Virus record (IMG/VR): IMGVR_UViG_3300035180_002574
Span: 117,178 to 181,177 of that record
Source: a virus
Length of the DNA: 64,000 bases
Reading direction: 5' to 3' (one strand)
The notes under the pieces are model-generated. The model made no database searches. It saw only the letters and a list, made by a program, of their open reading frames with translations, and was not told the origin of the DNA. Positions 1 to 10,555 of the stretch are shown piece by piece; within the stretch, counting starts at the first letter, position 1; each line of letters starts with the position of its first letter. The position numbers were made by a program, and so were the translations under genes.

Positions 1-3000
1 AGATTTTCTTGCCAACCTAATATTTTTACTGTTGGAGTATCCGTATCGTGAATCCATAATACTGGAGATTTATAAAGACCAATAATATCAGATGCAACTT
101 TATCTACACCTGGGGCACTTGTAACGAAGAAGGCTCCCGGGCTATATCCAGTGGTTGTTGAGAATCCAAACTCTCCAAATAAACCTGCATTGTTTGTGAT
201 TGGGATGGATAAATAACCAGTTTGATTAATATTTCTTTCGATAATCCATCTTCTAGCGTTACTGGTTCCTAAGAAAGTGATATTAACAGTTAATTCGCTA
301 ATATCGTTGTGTACAATATCAGTAATCCATGGGCTATCAAAGAAGTTTTCAGTAATAACACCATGAGAAGATGCTCCGTCCCAAGCTGGCATATCTACGG
401 TTCCGAAAGCAACGTAAGCTAAAATAGTCTTTCCATTTCTGTAGATTCTATTGTGGGTTACAATATTATTGGAGCCGGATACTAAAATTCCGATGTTAGC
501 AGGAATGCCAGATAATACGTTTTCATCCATACCTTTAACAGTATTATGGCTGATTTGACATGAGCCTTGTGAGAAAATTCCCCCATACTTATAAAGATAA
601 GTAATTGGAGTAATAGAGGTAGTATACCAATAACCCGCACCAATACTATTTCCAGTTATGATACATGGAGAATCTGGAACATCCGTGTCACTAGAAGACG
701 ATGCCGCTTGATGGATATTAGATGCAACTGTTATTGCATAGCCATAGGCATAGCCACCGGTAAATCCGTAACTTCCCGTTTCATTATCATTAAAATTATC
801 AAGATATGCTTGATCATATGCTACAAGTGAATTATTCACTACCTGTATAGAAGAGTCTGTGGTAGTAGTTATTGCGGCATGTATCCAATTTGATCTATTC
901 TTCGTGATAGTTACATGACCAGAAGCATATACGCACTTATTAACCGTTCTATCTCCAATAAGTGTATTAATCAGCTTGATTGGATACCAATAGTGGCCAG
1001 TGTGATCCATGGTTGCAATCAAGTGACACAAATTGTTTTCGATGATAAGATTTGACGTTTTATCATTTAATGAGTTAGGAACGATATTAATGAACTTAGT
1101 ATCGGCAGAAACCCAATATCCAATTGTTCCACAAATGTTATCTCTAATAACAACATTTTGCGCAATTAAACCTGATAGCATATTTCCGGTTGATGTTAGA
1201 TCAGTTTGAGAAGTTACCAATATCATTTGATTTCTATTGCATGTATTATTTGCAATTAATACATTAGCAACGGTTGGTCTTTGAGAGCCATCAATAGTTA
1301 CCGGCGCCTTATTAATAATAGCGATTGCTGCCGCAACATCATCCGCATTTGTTGAAACATTTAAGTTGTTGAACTTACAATTAGTAATTGTGACATTACT
1401 TAATATAGACGTATTGGTTGGTAGCTCAAAATTAATAAAACTTAATCTGAACTTGCTTCCCAATGGCGGATTATAATTAAATGTAACCCTATCTATAGTA
1501 ATATCTGTTATTGTACTAGCAACATTACAATAAATATATCCTCTTCCAGAATTAACAAAATCTCCAGGATTATAGGTAAATCCATTTGGCAAACCATTAG
1601 CCGGATCTGCTGCATAAATATCTGGTCCAATATTTGGATCATGTGTAGAGGTAACGCTCAATCTTGATAACACAAGGTTATTTGCGCTATTAACTAAAAA
1701 TTGAGAGAAATTTCCAATGAAAGAAGAATCAGTGATTCTAATTCCAGAATTTGGTACGTCAAATTCTGTTTGATGATTTATTAAGAATACGGTTCCCGGT
1801 GCTTGAGAGTCAACATATGCGAATTCAACTTCAACATGATTTCCTTCAAACCTAAAATCTTTATTATTTCCCAATTTGAATACGGCACCAGCATCGGCGG
1901 GAACTGTATAATTAACAAAGATTGTACAATCTTTAAAAGAAACATTTTCTGAATTAGTCAAATCAATAGCTATATTTCCAGACGGAGTAGTATCTACCTG
2001 CAAATGAATTTCGCAATTCTCGAAAGATAAATTTTTTGAGCTTGGTAAAATAGCTAGTTTTTTAAGGAAATCCACCCTCATGTTTCTGATGGTGAGATTA
2101 GATCCTAAGGTAACTAATGCATTGAATGTTAATTGCGCGTTATTTTCTCCTTCAAAAATTGTTGAGTGACCAAAATCCAATATCGTATTGCTGCTGATAG
2201 TTCCTGTAAGAGAATTTGCTCCATTAAAATTTGCAAAACTATTAAATGAATTATTATACTTAACCCAATTTATTATGGCTAGAGGATTCCTAAAATTACC
2301 CTGAGATTGTGCTAGGGTTAATTTCAATGGTAAATTACTATCAGCGTCATTAACATATCTTCTAGCATCTGTAGTCATTGAGAAAGATACATATGCTGGA
2401 AGTGGGGATGTTGTTAGCGTAGCTCCCACGATGTATAATATTGTTAAATCTTTTCTAGTATTGACGATATCTGAGAAAGTATTTGCATCAACAAAATAAG
2501 ATAGCCCGGTATTTGGATTAAATACCTTCATCATTCTGTTTGGATCATTTGGCGTGCCTAACGCAACATCATGGTCTAATAATGGTTGGAATTGATATTC
2601 TCCCTTTGAGTTAACACAAAGAGCCCAGTTTATACTGTAATATGTTCCGGAATAAAACTCTTGTAGAACTGGAATTGCTAATTTAGCATCATTCATTTGA
2701 ATGATCTTTCCATCTACTAGAACTTTACCACCATTAATATGAATTTGATCGTTATGAACAATAAATGGTGATGCCGACAAATCAAAACCAGAAATTACTC
2801 CATTCATATGCAATAATTTCTCTGGCAAAGAAATATAATTCAATGCAGAAGTGCTGAGATCTTTTTCTGAAGTATTTCCAAATTGACGGGCATCTTGAAG
2901 GTATGTGATTTTGTTTGTCACGTCATTTAATTGACATGTGCTAATCATCATTACTTCATCATCTAATGATAATGAAGGAAATAATTGAATATCAATATCT

Positions 3001-5642
3001 TGGTTCGTGAAAGAGCTTAATACGTCATTAGGATCAACATAAAAATCTATATAGTCATTTCCTGTGCTGTCATAGAATCTGGTGATTTCACCTTTTCTGC
3101 CGGTAGTATATTGACCATAAACAGTGTGTAGAGACCCGTCCCACTGAGTTAGCCAACCAGTATATACTCCGGTGGTATCATTATAGCTAGAAAGAGTAAG
3201 TGTAGTTTTTTGGATTTGTCCAAACTGAAAGCCTCTTAATTTTGGAGAAACTTTGATGATATTAAATTTCGCCAATTCTGAGTGAGAATATAATGGAATT
3301 GTACCGTTCACTGTGTTAGTTGAACCGCTAATATTCATTCTGGCGCGTTCATGAGTGAATGTTTTTCCATCCTGAGTAATGTAAACCTCTATATGTCTTT
3401 TAAATGCTGGTGGATTTGAAAGAGAAATATCGGATGCGTTTTCTTTATTAAAAGACACTGAACTGCTATCAAAATATAATGCCACACTACTTCCAATTGG
3501 AAGAGTAGCATATGGAGATAGTCCGGTAGCATGTATAGCATCATACACTACGACATCTGTAGTGGGTGTTGGCGTGCATCCAGAAAATGTTACTGATTTT
3601 ATAGTAAATCTTCCAAAATCAGTTAATGACCCACTTTTATTTAACGATTGAATTACTAAAGTCTTTCCAGCTTTCAAATTAGATGCAGAAAGATCTAGAG
3701 GTATTGAGTAGGTAACTTCTACGTGCCCAGATGGTGATGGCGCGGGAACCGGGTTAATTGCAGTCACGGTTGCTGTCCAATAAACATCACCATATCCATC
3801 AATGACTTGACCAATATCTGGGGCTAGCTGATCTCTTTCGGCTCCATTTACATAATAATTGTTTCTCTTTAAAGGAACAAATAATTTGGTTGCTTGAACG
3901 GCAGCGGCTGGAGAGCCATAAGAAGTCATGTATGGAGGACTTGCAATATTAGCTCCTGTCACACCAAATCCTAACGCATCTTTTATCAATCCTGTACTTC
4001 CAGCAAAAACGTCAACAACATTATTTGGGAAGTTTGATCTGGTAGCTGAAGTATCATATGATCCATCAGATGGATTAACAACTGCATTTAAAATTGAGAA
4101 AGCGGCATTGTTGTATGAGTCTGCTAGTTTTATTCCAAAATTACCATTATAAGAGAATGCAATGAATCTATAATTAAATCCTGGTACTCTAAAAGCATTG
4201 TTAGTTGTATTGACAATATAATCAATAGTATACTTACCTGGTGTTGTTCCTTGATTTCCAGTAATATCAATTGCTGGAAGAATAGTATATCCATCACTTG
4301 GATTACCAGTTGGATAAATTGCAAGATATAAGTTATAGTGACTACTATCTAACTGATCAGGATCAAACCAAACTCCTAGCACTTCGGCGCCTCTTGGAGA
4401 GCCGATAATTAAACTTGGAATTTCTGAGAAAGAATTGTTTGCTGGCGCAACTGCCAATACTCCATATTTATTTGGATTGACTAATGAACGATCAATTCTA
4501 GCAGTTGCGTTGGCTGTATATTGTAAATTCTTTCCGTTTATTCTAATAAGGAACTTTTTAATTAGTCCATTTTGAATATATTTTTTTTCTTTTATTAAGA
4601 AAGGAACTTCTACAGTTCCATAATTGACTCTTATGACGTCGCCAATTTTAACCAAAGCAAATTGTGCATCAAAAGAATTGGATGACAATAAACCTGCTGG
4701 TGGCAATAGTTCTACAATATCATCTCCCTTATCAATATCATCAAATGGCGAACTCATAGTTCCAGTGCTTAATAAGTAGGCTACTGCCGGAACAGTTTGC
4801 ACCAATGCCTGACCATAACCATCCGCTGTTAAAGAAGATGATCTTGATATCTTTGAAATGCCATTACTATATAAATTTTGAATTCTGCTACCAAGCAAAA
4901 AGATACTGGAACTATCGATGAAATCAGCAAATAATTGCAAATCATTCATTGTTTGAGGAATAGTATTAAATCTGTTCGTATTTAAAAATACTCCACTTGC
5001 AGTGTGAGCATAATTAGATGGATAGGTAGACCCATTGTTTGTTTTAATCTTACCTATTGTTCCGAAAGGAGAGCCATCTGCAAATTGATGCGCCAATAAC
5101 TCATTATTTATATCGTTTATTAACGAATAAGATTCAGCATTGTCTCTCAATAAGCCAAATTTATTCTTTAGATATCCAGATGGATCCGAAACTAAAATAT
5201 GTCTTAATTCATGGAAAAAAGAAAATCCAGAAATATGTGGCTCTAATTTTATTCCAGAGTCAGAAATCCATCCAGTGTCAATATTGATTTCTCTTGATAG
5301 GTCTCTTATGTAATTAAACAAATCAGAAGTCCTATAATCAAGACGTAGCTTTGATTCTGGAATGCCTGCATTATCAGCAATTTGTAAGTTAGTTACAGGT
5401 AATGTAACCAATCCTAAACTGGTAATTTCTGATGGTTTAATATGACCATCTGGTTGAATAGCAACGCCAAGTCTTTCAGCGAGAGAATTCATAATACCAG
5501 GGGCACCAATTCCCATTTGCTCTTCTAAAGTAATTACACCTTCGCGAGTAGCATTGATCGCATCGCCACCAATTTCGTTGATGTTATCATTTACGACTGG
5601 AATGCTAGAGTCATCATCAATTGCTGCTGGAAATTTTATCAT
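1..5642 (-). CDS. giant tail spike/fibre protein with right-handed beta-helix (3' end outside window)
   Basis: An uninterrupted minus-strand frame runs from an ATG at 5642 (preceded by GGTGAG) to the window edge, so at least 1880 residues are encoded and the C-terminus is missing. The first ~1100 residues are beta-rich with no domain I can name and contain three DGY tripeptides. From roughly residue 1130 (plus coordinates 1-2260) the sequence becomes short repeats of the PbH1/pectate-lyase type, such as ISHNTVKGM, VTHNRIYRNGK and ITGNSIGAG, each with stacked Asn and small hydrophobics. This is typical of a parallel beta-helix used by phage tail spikes to bind or cleave surface polysaccharide. 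No catalytic residues are assignable. It is the last gene of the minus-strand tail series seen here. Adhesin or depolymerase is inference; the beta-helix is fairly clear. Confidence 0.8.
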   Translation of the reverse strand, partial: MIKFPAAIDDDSSIPVVNDNINEIGGDAINATREGVITLEEQMGIGAPGIMNSLAERLGVAIQPDGHIKPSEITSLGLVTLPVTNLQIADNAGIPESKLRLDYRTSDLFNYIRDLSREINIDTGWISDSGIKLEPHISGFSFFHELRHILVSDPSGYLKNKFGLLRDNAESYSLINDINNELLAHQFADGSPFGTIGKIKTNNGSTYPSNYAHTASGVFLNTNRFNTIPQTMNDLQLFADFIDSSSIFLLGSRIQNLYSNGISKISRSSSLTADGYGQALVQTVPAVAYLLSTGTMSSPFDDIDKGDDIVELLPPAGLLSSNSFDAQFALVKIGDVIRVNYGTVEVPFLIKEKKYIQNGLIKKFLIRINGKNLQYTANATARIDRSLVNPNKYGVLAVAPANNSFSEIPSLIIGSPRGAEVLGVWFDPDQLDSSHYNLYLAIYPTGNPSDGYTILPAIDITGNQGTTPGKYTIDYIVNTTNNAFRVPGFNYRFIAFSYNGNFGIKLADSYNNAAFSILNAVVNPSDGSYDTSATRSNFPNNVVDVFAGSTGLIKDALGFGVTGANIASPPYMTSYGSPAAAVQATKLFVPLKRNNYYVNGAERDQLAPDIGQVIDGYGDVYWTATVTAINPVPAPSPSGHVEVTYSIPLDLSASNLKAGKTLVIQSLNKSGSLTDFGRFTIKSVTFSGCTPTPTTDVVVYDAIHATGLSPYATLPIGSSVALYFDSSSVSFNKENASDISLSNPPAFKRHIEVYITQDGKTFTHERARMNISGSTNTVNGTIPLYSHSELAKFNIIKVSPKLRGFQFGQIQKTTLTLSSYNDTTGVYTGWLTQWDGSLHTVYGQYTTGRKGEITRFYDSTGNDYIDFYVDPNDVLSSFTNQDIDIQLFPSLSLDDEVMMISTCQLNDVTNKITYLQDARQFGNTSEKDLSTSALNYISLPEKLLHMNGVISGFDLSASPFIVHNDQIHINGGKVLVDGKIIQMNDAKLAIPVLQEFYSGTYYSINWALCVNSKGEYQFQPLLDHDVALGTPNDPNRMMKVFNPNTGLSYFVDANTFSDIVNTRKDLTILYIVGATLTTSPLPAYVSFSMTTDARRYVNDADSNLPLKLTLAQSQGNFRNPLAIINWVKYNNSFNSFANFNGANSLTGTISSNTILDFGHSTIFEGENNAQLTFNALVTLGSNLTIRNMRVDFLKKLAILPSSKNLSFENCEIHLQVDTTPSGNIAIDLTNSENVSFKDCTIFVNYTVPADAGAVFKLGNNKDFRFEGNHVEVEFAYVDSQAPGTVFLINHQTEFDVPNSGIRITDSSFIGNFSQFLVNSANNLVLSRLSVTSTHDPNIGPDIYAADPANGLPNGFTYNPGDFVNSGRGYIYCNVASTITDITIDRVTFNYNPPLGSKFRLSFINFELPTNTSILSNVTITNCKFNNLNVSTNADDVAAAIAIINKAPVTIDGSQRPTVANVLIANNTCNRNQMILVTSQTDLTSTGNMLSGLIAQNVVIRDNICGTIGYWVSADTKFINIVPNSLNDKTSNLIIENNLCHLIATMDHTGHYWYPIKLINTLIGDRTVNKCVYASGHVTITKNRSNWIHAAITTTTDSSIQVVNNSLVAYDQAYLDNFNDNETGSYGFTGGYAYGYAITVASNIHQAASSSSDTDVPDSPCIITGNSIGAGYWYTTSITPITYLYKYGGIFSQGSCQISHNTVKGMDENVLSGIPANIGILVSGSNNIVTHNRIYRNGKTILAYVAFGTVDMPAWDGASSHGVITENFFDSPWITDIVHNDISELTVNITFLGTSNARRWIIERNINQTGYLSIPITNNAGLFGEFGFSTTTGYSPGAFFVTSAPGVDKVASDIIGLYKSPVLWIHDTDTPTVKILGWQEN

Positions 5643-5693
5643 ATCTCACCATTTATGCTTGGTTTATTGTAGTTTATATATCTTATTTCAAGA

Positions 5694-6173
5694 TTATTGC
5701 TTGTTTTGGGTAGAATTATTTGCATCTGGTGCAGAAGGGGCGACATTTGTTACGTTCTGTGGCACAGGAATAGTTGTAACTACAGATGATACTGGGTCTG
5801 GAAGAATATTAGGGTCATTTATTTGAGCATTTGGAATTTTTGATAACACAAATGAAATAATAAATGAATTTACAATTCTATATCCTAATCCAGAAAGTAA
5901 TCCTCCTGCCAATCCCCAAGAAACTCGCGCACTTGTGGCACTCATATCCACCGGGTATGGATATTTCTTGGCAATTATAGCAAAAATAATTCCAATAATT
6001 ATTGGAAGAAGTGGAAGAATTAAATCTCTCCAAAGTTTTGATTCTTTAGCAACAAATTTGTTATTGACTAGCACATACTCGGCAATTCTTCTAATTATTA
6101 AAGTAATACCAAACACTGCAAGGCAAAAAAGGACAAACTGCCACGTAAAAAGGGCTAGCAATACATTATCCAT
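5694..6173 (-). CDS. three-helix membrane protein, unknown function
   Basis: The 159-residue protein has three hydrophobic segments (about residues 4-26, 50-66 and 84-108) followed by a ~45-residue Pro/Asn/Ser-rich soluble tail ending in STQNKQ. I start it at the ATG at 6173 because GAGGAG lies 7 nt upstream; an ATG 30 nt further out has no such site. It lies between tail-fibre genes. Multi-span proteins here are sometimes holins, but holins usually have a short charged tail and lie next to an endolysin, and none is adjacent. I therefore leave the function open. Confidence 0.75.
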   Translation of the reverse strand: MDNVLLALFTWQFVLFCLAVFGITLIIRRIAEYVLVNNKFVAKESKLWRDLILPLLPIIIGIIFAIIAKKYPYPVDMSATSARVSWGLAGGLLSGLGYRIVNSFIISFVLSKIPNAQINDPNILPDPVSSVVTTIPVPQNVTNVAPSAPDANNSTQNKQ

Positions 6174-6199
6174 CTGAATCTCCTCTTCAGTTATGCAAA

Positions 6200-6208
6200 A
6201 CAAGTAAT
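6200..6208 (-). promoter_or_regulatory. ATTACTTGT box upstream of 6173 start
   Basis: In the transcribed sense the 9-mer ATTACTTGT sits 27-35 nt upstream of the start codon at 6173. The same or a one-base variant recurs at a near-identical distance before three other minus-strand genes (10974-10982, 29736-29744, 33565-33573). It may be a phage promoter or leader element; this is inferred from recurrence only. Confidence 0.35.
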
Positions 6209-6221
6209 ATATGAGTAATTC

Positions 6222-6950
6222 TTATGTGGCATCAATATAAAAGCCAGCTATCCCATAATCTGTATTACATGGCGTTATACAACCATTCCCATGATAAAAA
6301 GCGGCTAAATAATATCTTTTACCTGCCGTCATAGTTCCTGCCGGAATTCTTGCAATTGCATGACCCTGATTTGTTAAATGTAACGAAAAACTCTGCAAAT
6401 TAACAAAAGAAAGATTGTCAGTATATAATTTAAAATCAACAATCCCATCAATAAAATTAAAAGAGCCTAAAGACTGTGTCAAATTAAATTGAAAATACCC
6501 ATCTGTTGCGGCTGATTGTGTATGACTGTTATAACCATCACTAATTATATTAGATATAGATTTTTGAACAATACACCTTTGAGTGGCACTATATGATGAT
6601 TTCCAAATATTGGATACACCAGAAAACAAAGCAAAAACGTTTCTATCTCCAAAAAAATATTCAGAACCATCCTCGCCCGGAATACCTCCCTGTAGATTTC
6701 CAGATACCATACTAATAGTAATATCCGTTATCCCAGTGGAATTATCTGCTTGTCCGAGAATTTCTTTTGTATCATTGTCAATAACAAAAACTGTACCACC
6801 ACTAATATAATCGCTTACATATTTTACGTGAATGGTAAATGTCATTGATTGACCACAATTAATTCCATTTGGATTATCCATAACAAATGTAGTTGTAGTA
6901 CCTCTAACATTTGTCATATTTATTTGCATGAATCCATTAATTATTGACAT
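6222..6950 (-). CDS. minor tail/structural protein, unknown
   Basis: This 242-residue protein is Ser/Thr/Asn/Gly-rich, lacks predicted membrane helices, and reads as all-beta. It carries two DGY tripeptides (ISDGYNS, ATDGYFQ) shared with other tail proteins in this window. Its start lies 7 nt after the stop of the upstream gene, with AAGG before the ATG, so it is translated as part of the same minus-strand run. I do not recognise a family. Position and composition suggest a fibre or fibre-attachment protein. Confidence 0.7.
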   Translation of the reverse strand: MSIINGFMQINMTNVRGTTTTFVMDNPNGINCGQSMTFTIHVKYVSDYISGGTVFVIDNDTKEILGQADNSTGITDITISMVSGNLQGGIPGEDGSEYFFGDRNVFALFSGVSNIWKSSYSATQRCIVQKSISNIISDGYNSHTQSAATDGYFQFNLTQSLGSFNFIDGIVDFKLYTDNLSFVNLQSFSLHLTNQGHAIARIPAGTMTAGKRYYLAAFYHGNGCITPCNTDYGIAGFYIDAT

Positions 6951-6957
6951 GTGAACC

Positions 6958-8331
6958 TTAAGCGTCTGCTATGCAGACGGCTTGTATAACCATAATCCAA
7001 TTAACATTAGGATAACTTCCGCCATTAGTATATCCAGATTTAACCGTAATTGTATTTCCGGAGGAAATTATTGTAGGAGCCCCAAATAAGAAGGTGCCAT
7101 GTATAGATTCACTTTCATTAACTATATTAACTCCACCTGGAAATACTTGTACTGCGCTTCCATTCCAATAAAATGTAGCGCTTACATTTGCAGTATAAGA
7201 ATCTGCCTGCCCAACAAGCTTACCAACTAAAATAGCATCAACACGGGTAGTGGAATTAGATGGCACAGTAAAACTGTGTGTAATTGGAGTATCGCAGCTT
7301 GCTGATAAACCATGTGCTCGATATGAATATACGTATTCTTTTGACTCTCCCCATGTGCTGGGATTTGGTATTGATCCAATTGTAAAATTGTTACCATCAG
7401 ATTGTTTTATATTTAGTTTGCCACTATTTGAGTATAGAATCGCACCACCTACTGGTGTTCCTGTAGTTGGCATGCTTGCAGCGTCTGCTATGAACATTAC
7501 TAAATCGCCAGTTCCAGCCGGCATATTAGTATTTGTTATTAAAGATGATGCGCAAAGAGAAACTATTCTACCAGAAGAGGTATCTGGTTGTATTAATTGT
7601 AAGGCTGGAGATTCACTATTAGATAATGATAAAATTACTCCGCCTCTTTTTCTCCCCAAGGCTCCCGGTTCGCCTCCTTTTAACCAAAGATTTCCTCCAG
7701 AACCAATACCAAGACCCGTTTGAGCTTTTATTGTAAAATCAACTCCGCTTACATTGTGAGCTGGCGGAAATCCAGAACCAACAGCATCTGCCTGTGTAAT
7801 TAAAGGGGTGATAAATCTTGGATTGAATTTTATATTGGAACACAATACAGTTACAGACCCGGCGCCAGCCAAATCACCAGTAATTTGTACAATTTGTTGA
7901 ACTGAATTGGTTCCTATTAAATCTCCACCAGCAGTGAAATTATTTACTGGCGCCAATGGCGACCAAGAAAAACCATCCCAAGTTAATACATTACCTACTC
8001 CTGGCGTTGAGGTATTAACTGGGTTTCCCTGTATACCAATTACCTTCTGAATGTCCGCAGTTCCTCCAAGGTCTCCGCCTAACTTTATAAGTCCTTTAAC
8101 GGTGGGAGAGGCATCGGGCAAGACCGGAGGGGAAACAAGGTATGAAATTGCTTGCACAGCTTCCTGAACGGTATGTTTTATGTGACCGTCAACCATGACG
8201 GGAGGGGACATGTCGATTTGATTTGCTGTGTGTCTAAAATTATTTCCTTGAATATGATTTTCAAAATCATATCTGTCAGTAACAAGTCTTCCTACACCTG
8301 GTTTAAAATTTGGGGACGATGGATTGCTCAT
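6958..8331 (-). CDS. tail fibre-like protein with GDL-type repeats
   Basis: The 457-residue protein has an N-terminal region (1-75) resembling a tail-attachment segment. Then come two repeats, GGDLGGTADIQKVIGIQG and AGGDLIGTNSVQQIVQITG, of a kind seen in many phage fibre shafts. A Gly/Ser-rich middle follows, with GGNLWLKGGEPG, and a compact beta-rich C-terminal domain (about 335-457) that could be the receptor-binding head. The start at 8331 has GAGGAAA upstream. It lies between two other structural genes with 7 nt gaps on both sides. Fibre assignment is by repeat style and context, not by a recognised named homologue. Confidence 0.72.
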   Translation of the reverse strand: MSNPSSPNFKPGVGRLVTDRYDFENHIQGNNFRHTANQIDMSPPVMVDGHIKHTVQEAVQAISYLVSPPVLPDASPTVKGLIKLGGDLGGTADIQKVIGIQGNPVNTSTPGVGNVLTWDGFSWSPLAPVNNFTAGGDLIGTNSVQQIVQITGDLAGAGSVTVLCSNIKFNPRFITPLITQADAVGSGFPPAHNVSGVDFTIKAQTGLGIGSGGNLWLKGGEPGALGRKRGGVILSLSNSESPALQLIQPDTSSGRIVSLCASSLITNTNMPAGTGDLVMFIADAASMPTTGTPVGGAILYSNSGKLNIKQSDGNNFTIGSIPNPSTWGESKEYVYSYRAHGLSASCDTPITHSFTVPSNSTTRVDAILVGKLVGQADSYTANVSATFYWNGSAVQVFPGGVNIVNESESIHGTFLFGAPTIISSGNTITVKSGYTNGGSYPNVNWIMVIQAVCIADA

Positions 8332-8338
8332 ATTTTCC

Positions 8339-9913
8339 TCAAGGAATTATTATTTTATGCGTATGACCAAGAGCAGGCTGAACAACACCATTTACAATTG
8401 AATGGTTATGACCCTGTGATACTGCTGTTGTTTGATTTATTTGAGATACTGATAAGATCTTCTCATTTATCACAATTTCATGTGTGTGCGGTGGTATTCC
8501 TAGAGAAAATCCTATTCCAGTATTTAATTTGGAAGGGAACATACTGGTGTCTCTGAAAATTCTAACCTGATAAGCCGGATCAGTCTTTCTAATTCTTTGG
8601 GCTCTAAACTTTTGTCCGCCCATTAGTGGTCCAAGAGTATTGTTTCTTGTAACTCCTAAAATTTCATATCTAAATTCTTCATTATTATCTTCGTCAAACA
8701 AAACAATAACATCTCTTTGCTTAATAATAGGTGCCGCCTGCATCCAACCATCTATTGTAAACTCTGATTCTAAACCAGCCTCATATACTTTTGTTTGTTC
8801 TTCAGCCGGGCTGACACGAACCATAATTCTACCATCAGATCTTCTTGGGTTGAAAAATTGCTCATATCCAATAACAAATTTTGTACCATGACATTTTGGA
8901 CATCTATCGTCTGGATTTTCTCCAGAAGCTAAGTAACAGGAACATATAATCCCAGTTCGTTCTCTTCTAATCAAAACTGCTGGACGACCATCAATGCTTA
9001 AGTGCAATTCTTGTCTTTGATTATTCTGGTCTTGTAATGACATGCCTCTTAAAATTTGCATATTTCCGTAACCATCAATACAGCCCATTTCTCCACCAAT
9101 GTAACTTCCGACACAAGTGCCATTCAATAATTGAACTGGATCTGTTCTATGATATCCTGCGTAATCATAAGCCGGATAATCAAGATTGCCTGGTTCACTG
9201 GCACTTAAATCGGTGCTCAAATAGTCTTTGGTAACTTGACGATAACCATCAACCAAAGTGAAAGAATTGTTAGGATATTCAAACCTGGCTTGACAAGCGA
9301 AAATTCTATCATAAATTTTAAATTCGGTTAATGTAAAAACGCTAACCGCTGGATCCCAAGTAAAATATCCATCATATCCGCCCACAGTATGTGAAGTTGC
9401 TATTGTATTGTGATAGCCTCTTTGAGCCAAAGATGCTAAAATCAAATTATTATTTACAGAGTCAACCGCAAGATATTGAATTAACTCCACTCCCACTTTA
9501 ATTATTCCAATAGTTGGGAATCCAGTAACATCCAACAAAGGAATGATGATGTCAGTTGCCGTAATATCATGTCTTAATAAACTAGTTGGATAAACTCTTA
9601 AATTATCATAAGCAATTGGAAGTAGCGATAGATCAGTTAAATTTTTATCATACTCTACTGGTCTAACTGCAAAAAAATATTCTTGCCCAGGAGTTAAATC
9701 AATAATGTTTGCCTCCAGAGAACCATCAATGGATACATATTTTACACCATCATAAAATACTCTATTTTTTTGGGTAGAATAATAAATATGATAAGCGATT
9801 CCATAGCCATCCGATGGAATCGCTTGAAACCACTTGACATTAATGGTCTGACCGTCGCCCAATGAGGAAACAGCGTCTGTGCCGACATTTACGTATTGCG
9901 GGTAATAAACCAT
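8339..9913 (-). CDS. minor structural protein: fibronectin-like N-terminus, zinc-ribbon-like Cys cluster, HxH C-terminus
   Basis: Residues 1-95 look like a fibronectin type III fold (ADGQTINVKW-type start, GQEYFFAVRPVEYD end). A central CSC-x11-CPKCHGT cluster around residues 323-345 looks like a zinc ribbon, as in some phage neck or tail-completion proteins. The last 50 residues hold spaced His pairs (PHTHE, GHNHS, GHTHK) like the metal-coordinating HxH motifs of trimeric tail-fibre tips. Four DGY tripeptides occur. The start at 9913 has no clear ribosome-binding site. The three parts are directly visible; whether it is a neck, baseplate or fibre component is not decided. Confidence 0.7.
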   Translation of the reverse strand: MVYYPQYVNVGTDAVSSLGDGQTINVKWFQAIPSDGYGIAYHIYYSTQKNRVFYDGVKYVSIDGSLEANIIDLTPGQEYFFAVRPVEYDKNLTDLSLLPIAYDNLRVYPTSLLRHDITATDIIIPLLDVTGFPTIGIIKVGVELIQYLAVDSVNNNLILASLAQRGYHNTIATSHTVGGYDGYFTWDPAVSVFTLTEFKIYDRIFACQARFEYPNNSFTLVDGYRQVTKDYLSTDLSASEPGNLDYPAYDYAGYHRTDPVQLLNGTCVGSYIGGEMGCIDGYGNMQILRGMSLQDQNNQRQELHLSIDGRPAVLIRRERTGIICSCYLASGENPDDRCPKCHGTKFVIGYEQFFNPRRSDGRIMVRVSPAEEQTKVYEAGLESEFTIDGWMQAAPIIKQRDVIVLFDEDNNEEFRYEILGVTRNNTLGPLMGGQKFRAQRIRKTDPAYQVRIFRDTSMFPSKLNTGIGFSLGIPPHTHEIVINEKILSVSQINQTTAVSQGHNHSIVNGVVQPALGHTHKIIIP

Positions 9914-10036
9914 ACTATTATTCTAGTTTATTAGCCTTTTTTAAGGAGATTTTTATTTCGTGTAATTTGAAAGAGTTTCTCGACAAACACATGGGGTATT
10001 ATATAGGGAGAGTGTATATACTATCCGGGTCTAGTG

Positions 10037-10555
10037 TCAGACTTTTGCCATTAGGACTTCTTTTTTCTCTTCAATTTCTTTCTTACTATCAACATTATGA
10101 TGATCTAATAAGTTATCAACATAATCTTCAGCTTCATCCTCTCCAAAATGATCAGAGATATATTCAATCTGATTTTGAAAGCCTTCTTGTTCTGCTGGAT
10201 TGTCTAAATAACTTCCATCATCAGAACTTTGGGTAGGTCTATTTCCCGTTGTTTGTTGCAACCAATGAGTCATCTCATGAACACCATAAGAAAAGTCTTT
10301 GAAAAAATCACCATCTGTCAAAAGCTTATAATTATAAATGATAACGCCATGATCTGTTTTGGCGGACACATCAAGATCATCAAACATCATTGGAATATGA
10401 TCAAGTTCAGCAATATCAACGCCATACTCATCAAACATATTTTGCACAACCTTATCTTTTTTGAGATAGTTTCTCAACTTTGAAATAAGTCGGCGCTTAG
10501 TTCCATAAGATAGTTTTTTTACTTTAGATAGTGGTATTTTTTCTTCTTTTTTCAT
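10037..10555 (-). CDS. putative zinc metallopeptidase (HExxH)
   Basis: The 172-residue protein contains HEMTH at residues 93-97, an exact HExxH zinc-binding and catalytic motif, within the hydrophobic setting YGVHEMTHWLQQ. About 25 residues later NPAEQEG (119-125) supplies a plausible glutamate third ligand in gluzincin style. The N-terminus is very basic and the C-terminus is a Lys/Glu helix; there is no signal peptide. Its ATG overlaps the stop of the upstream gene (ATGA), so the two are translationally coupled. Cytoplasmic processing of virion proteins or action on host components are both possible. Enzyme class fairly likely, target unknown. Confidence 0.7.
   Translation of the reverse strand: MKKEEKIPLSKVKKLSYGTKRRLISKLRNYLKKDKVVQNMFDEYGVDIAELDHIPMMFDDLDVSAKTDHGVIIYNYKLLTDGDFFKDFSYGVHEMTHWLQQTTGNRPTQSSDDGSYLDNPAEQEGFQNQIEYISDHFGEDEAEDYVDNLLDHHNVDSKKEIEEKKEVLMAKV

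Noticed and set aside
9862-10236. Plus-strand frame across the 9914-10036 gap, with an AAGGAG nearby
   Set aside because: It runs antisense through the metallopeptidase, has low-quality composition, and the AAGGAG is not spaced to its start.
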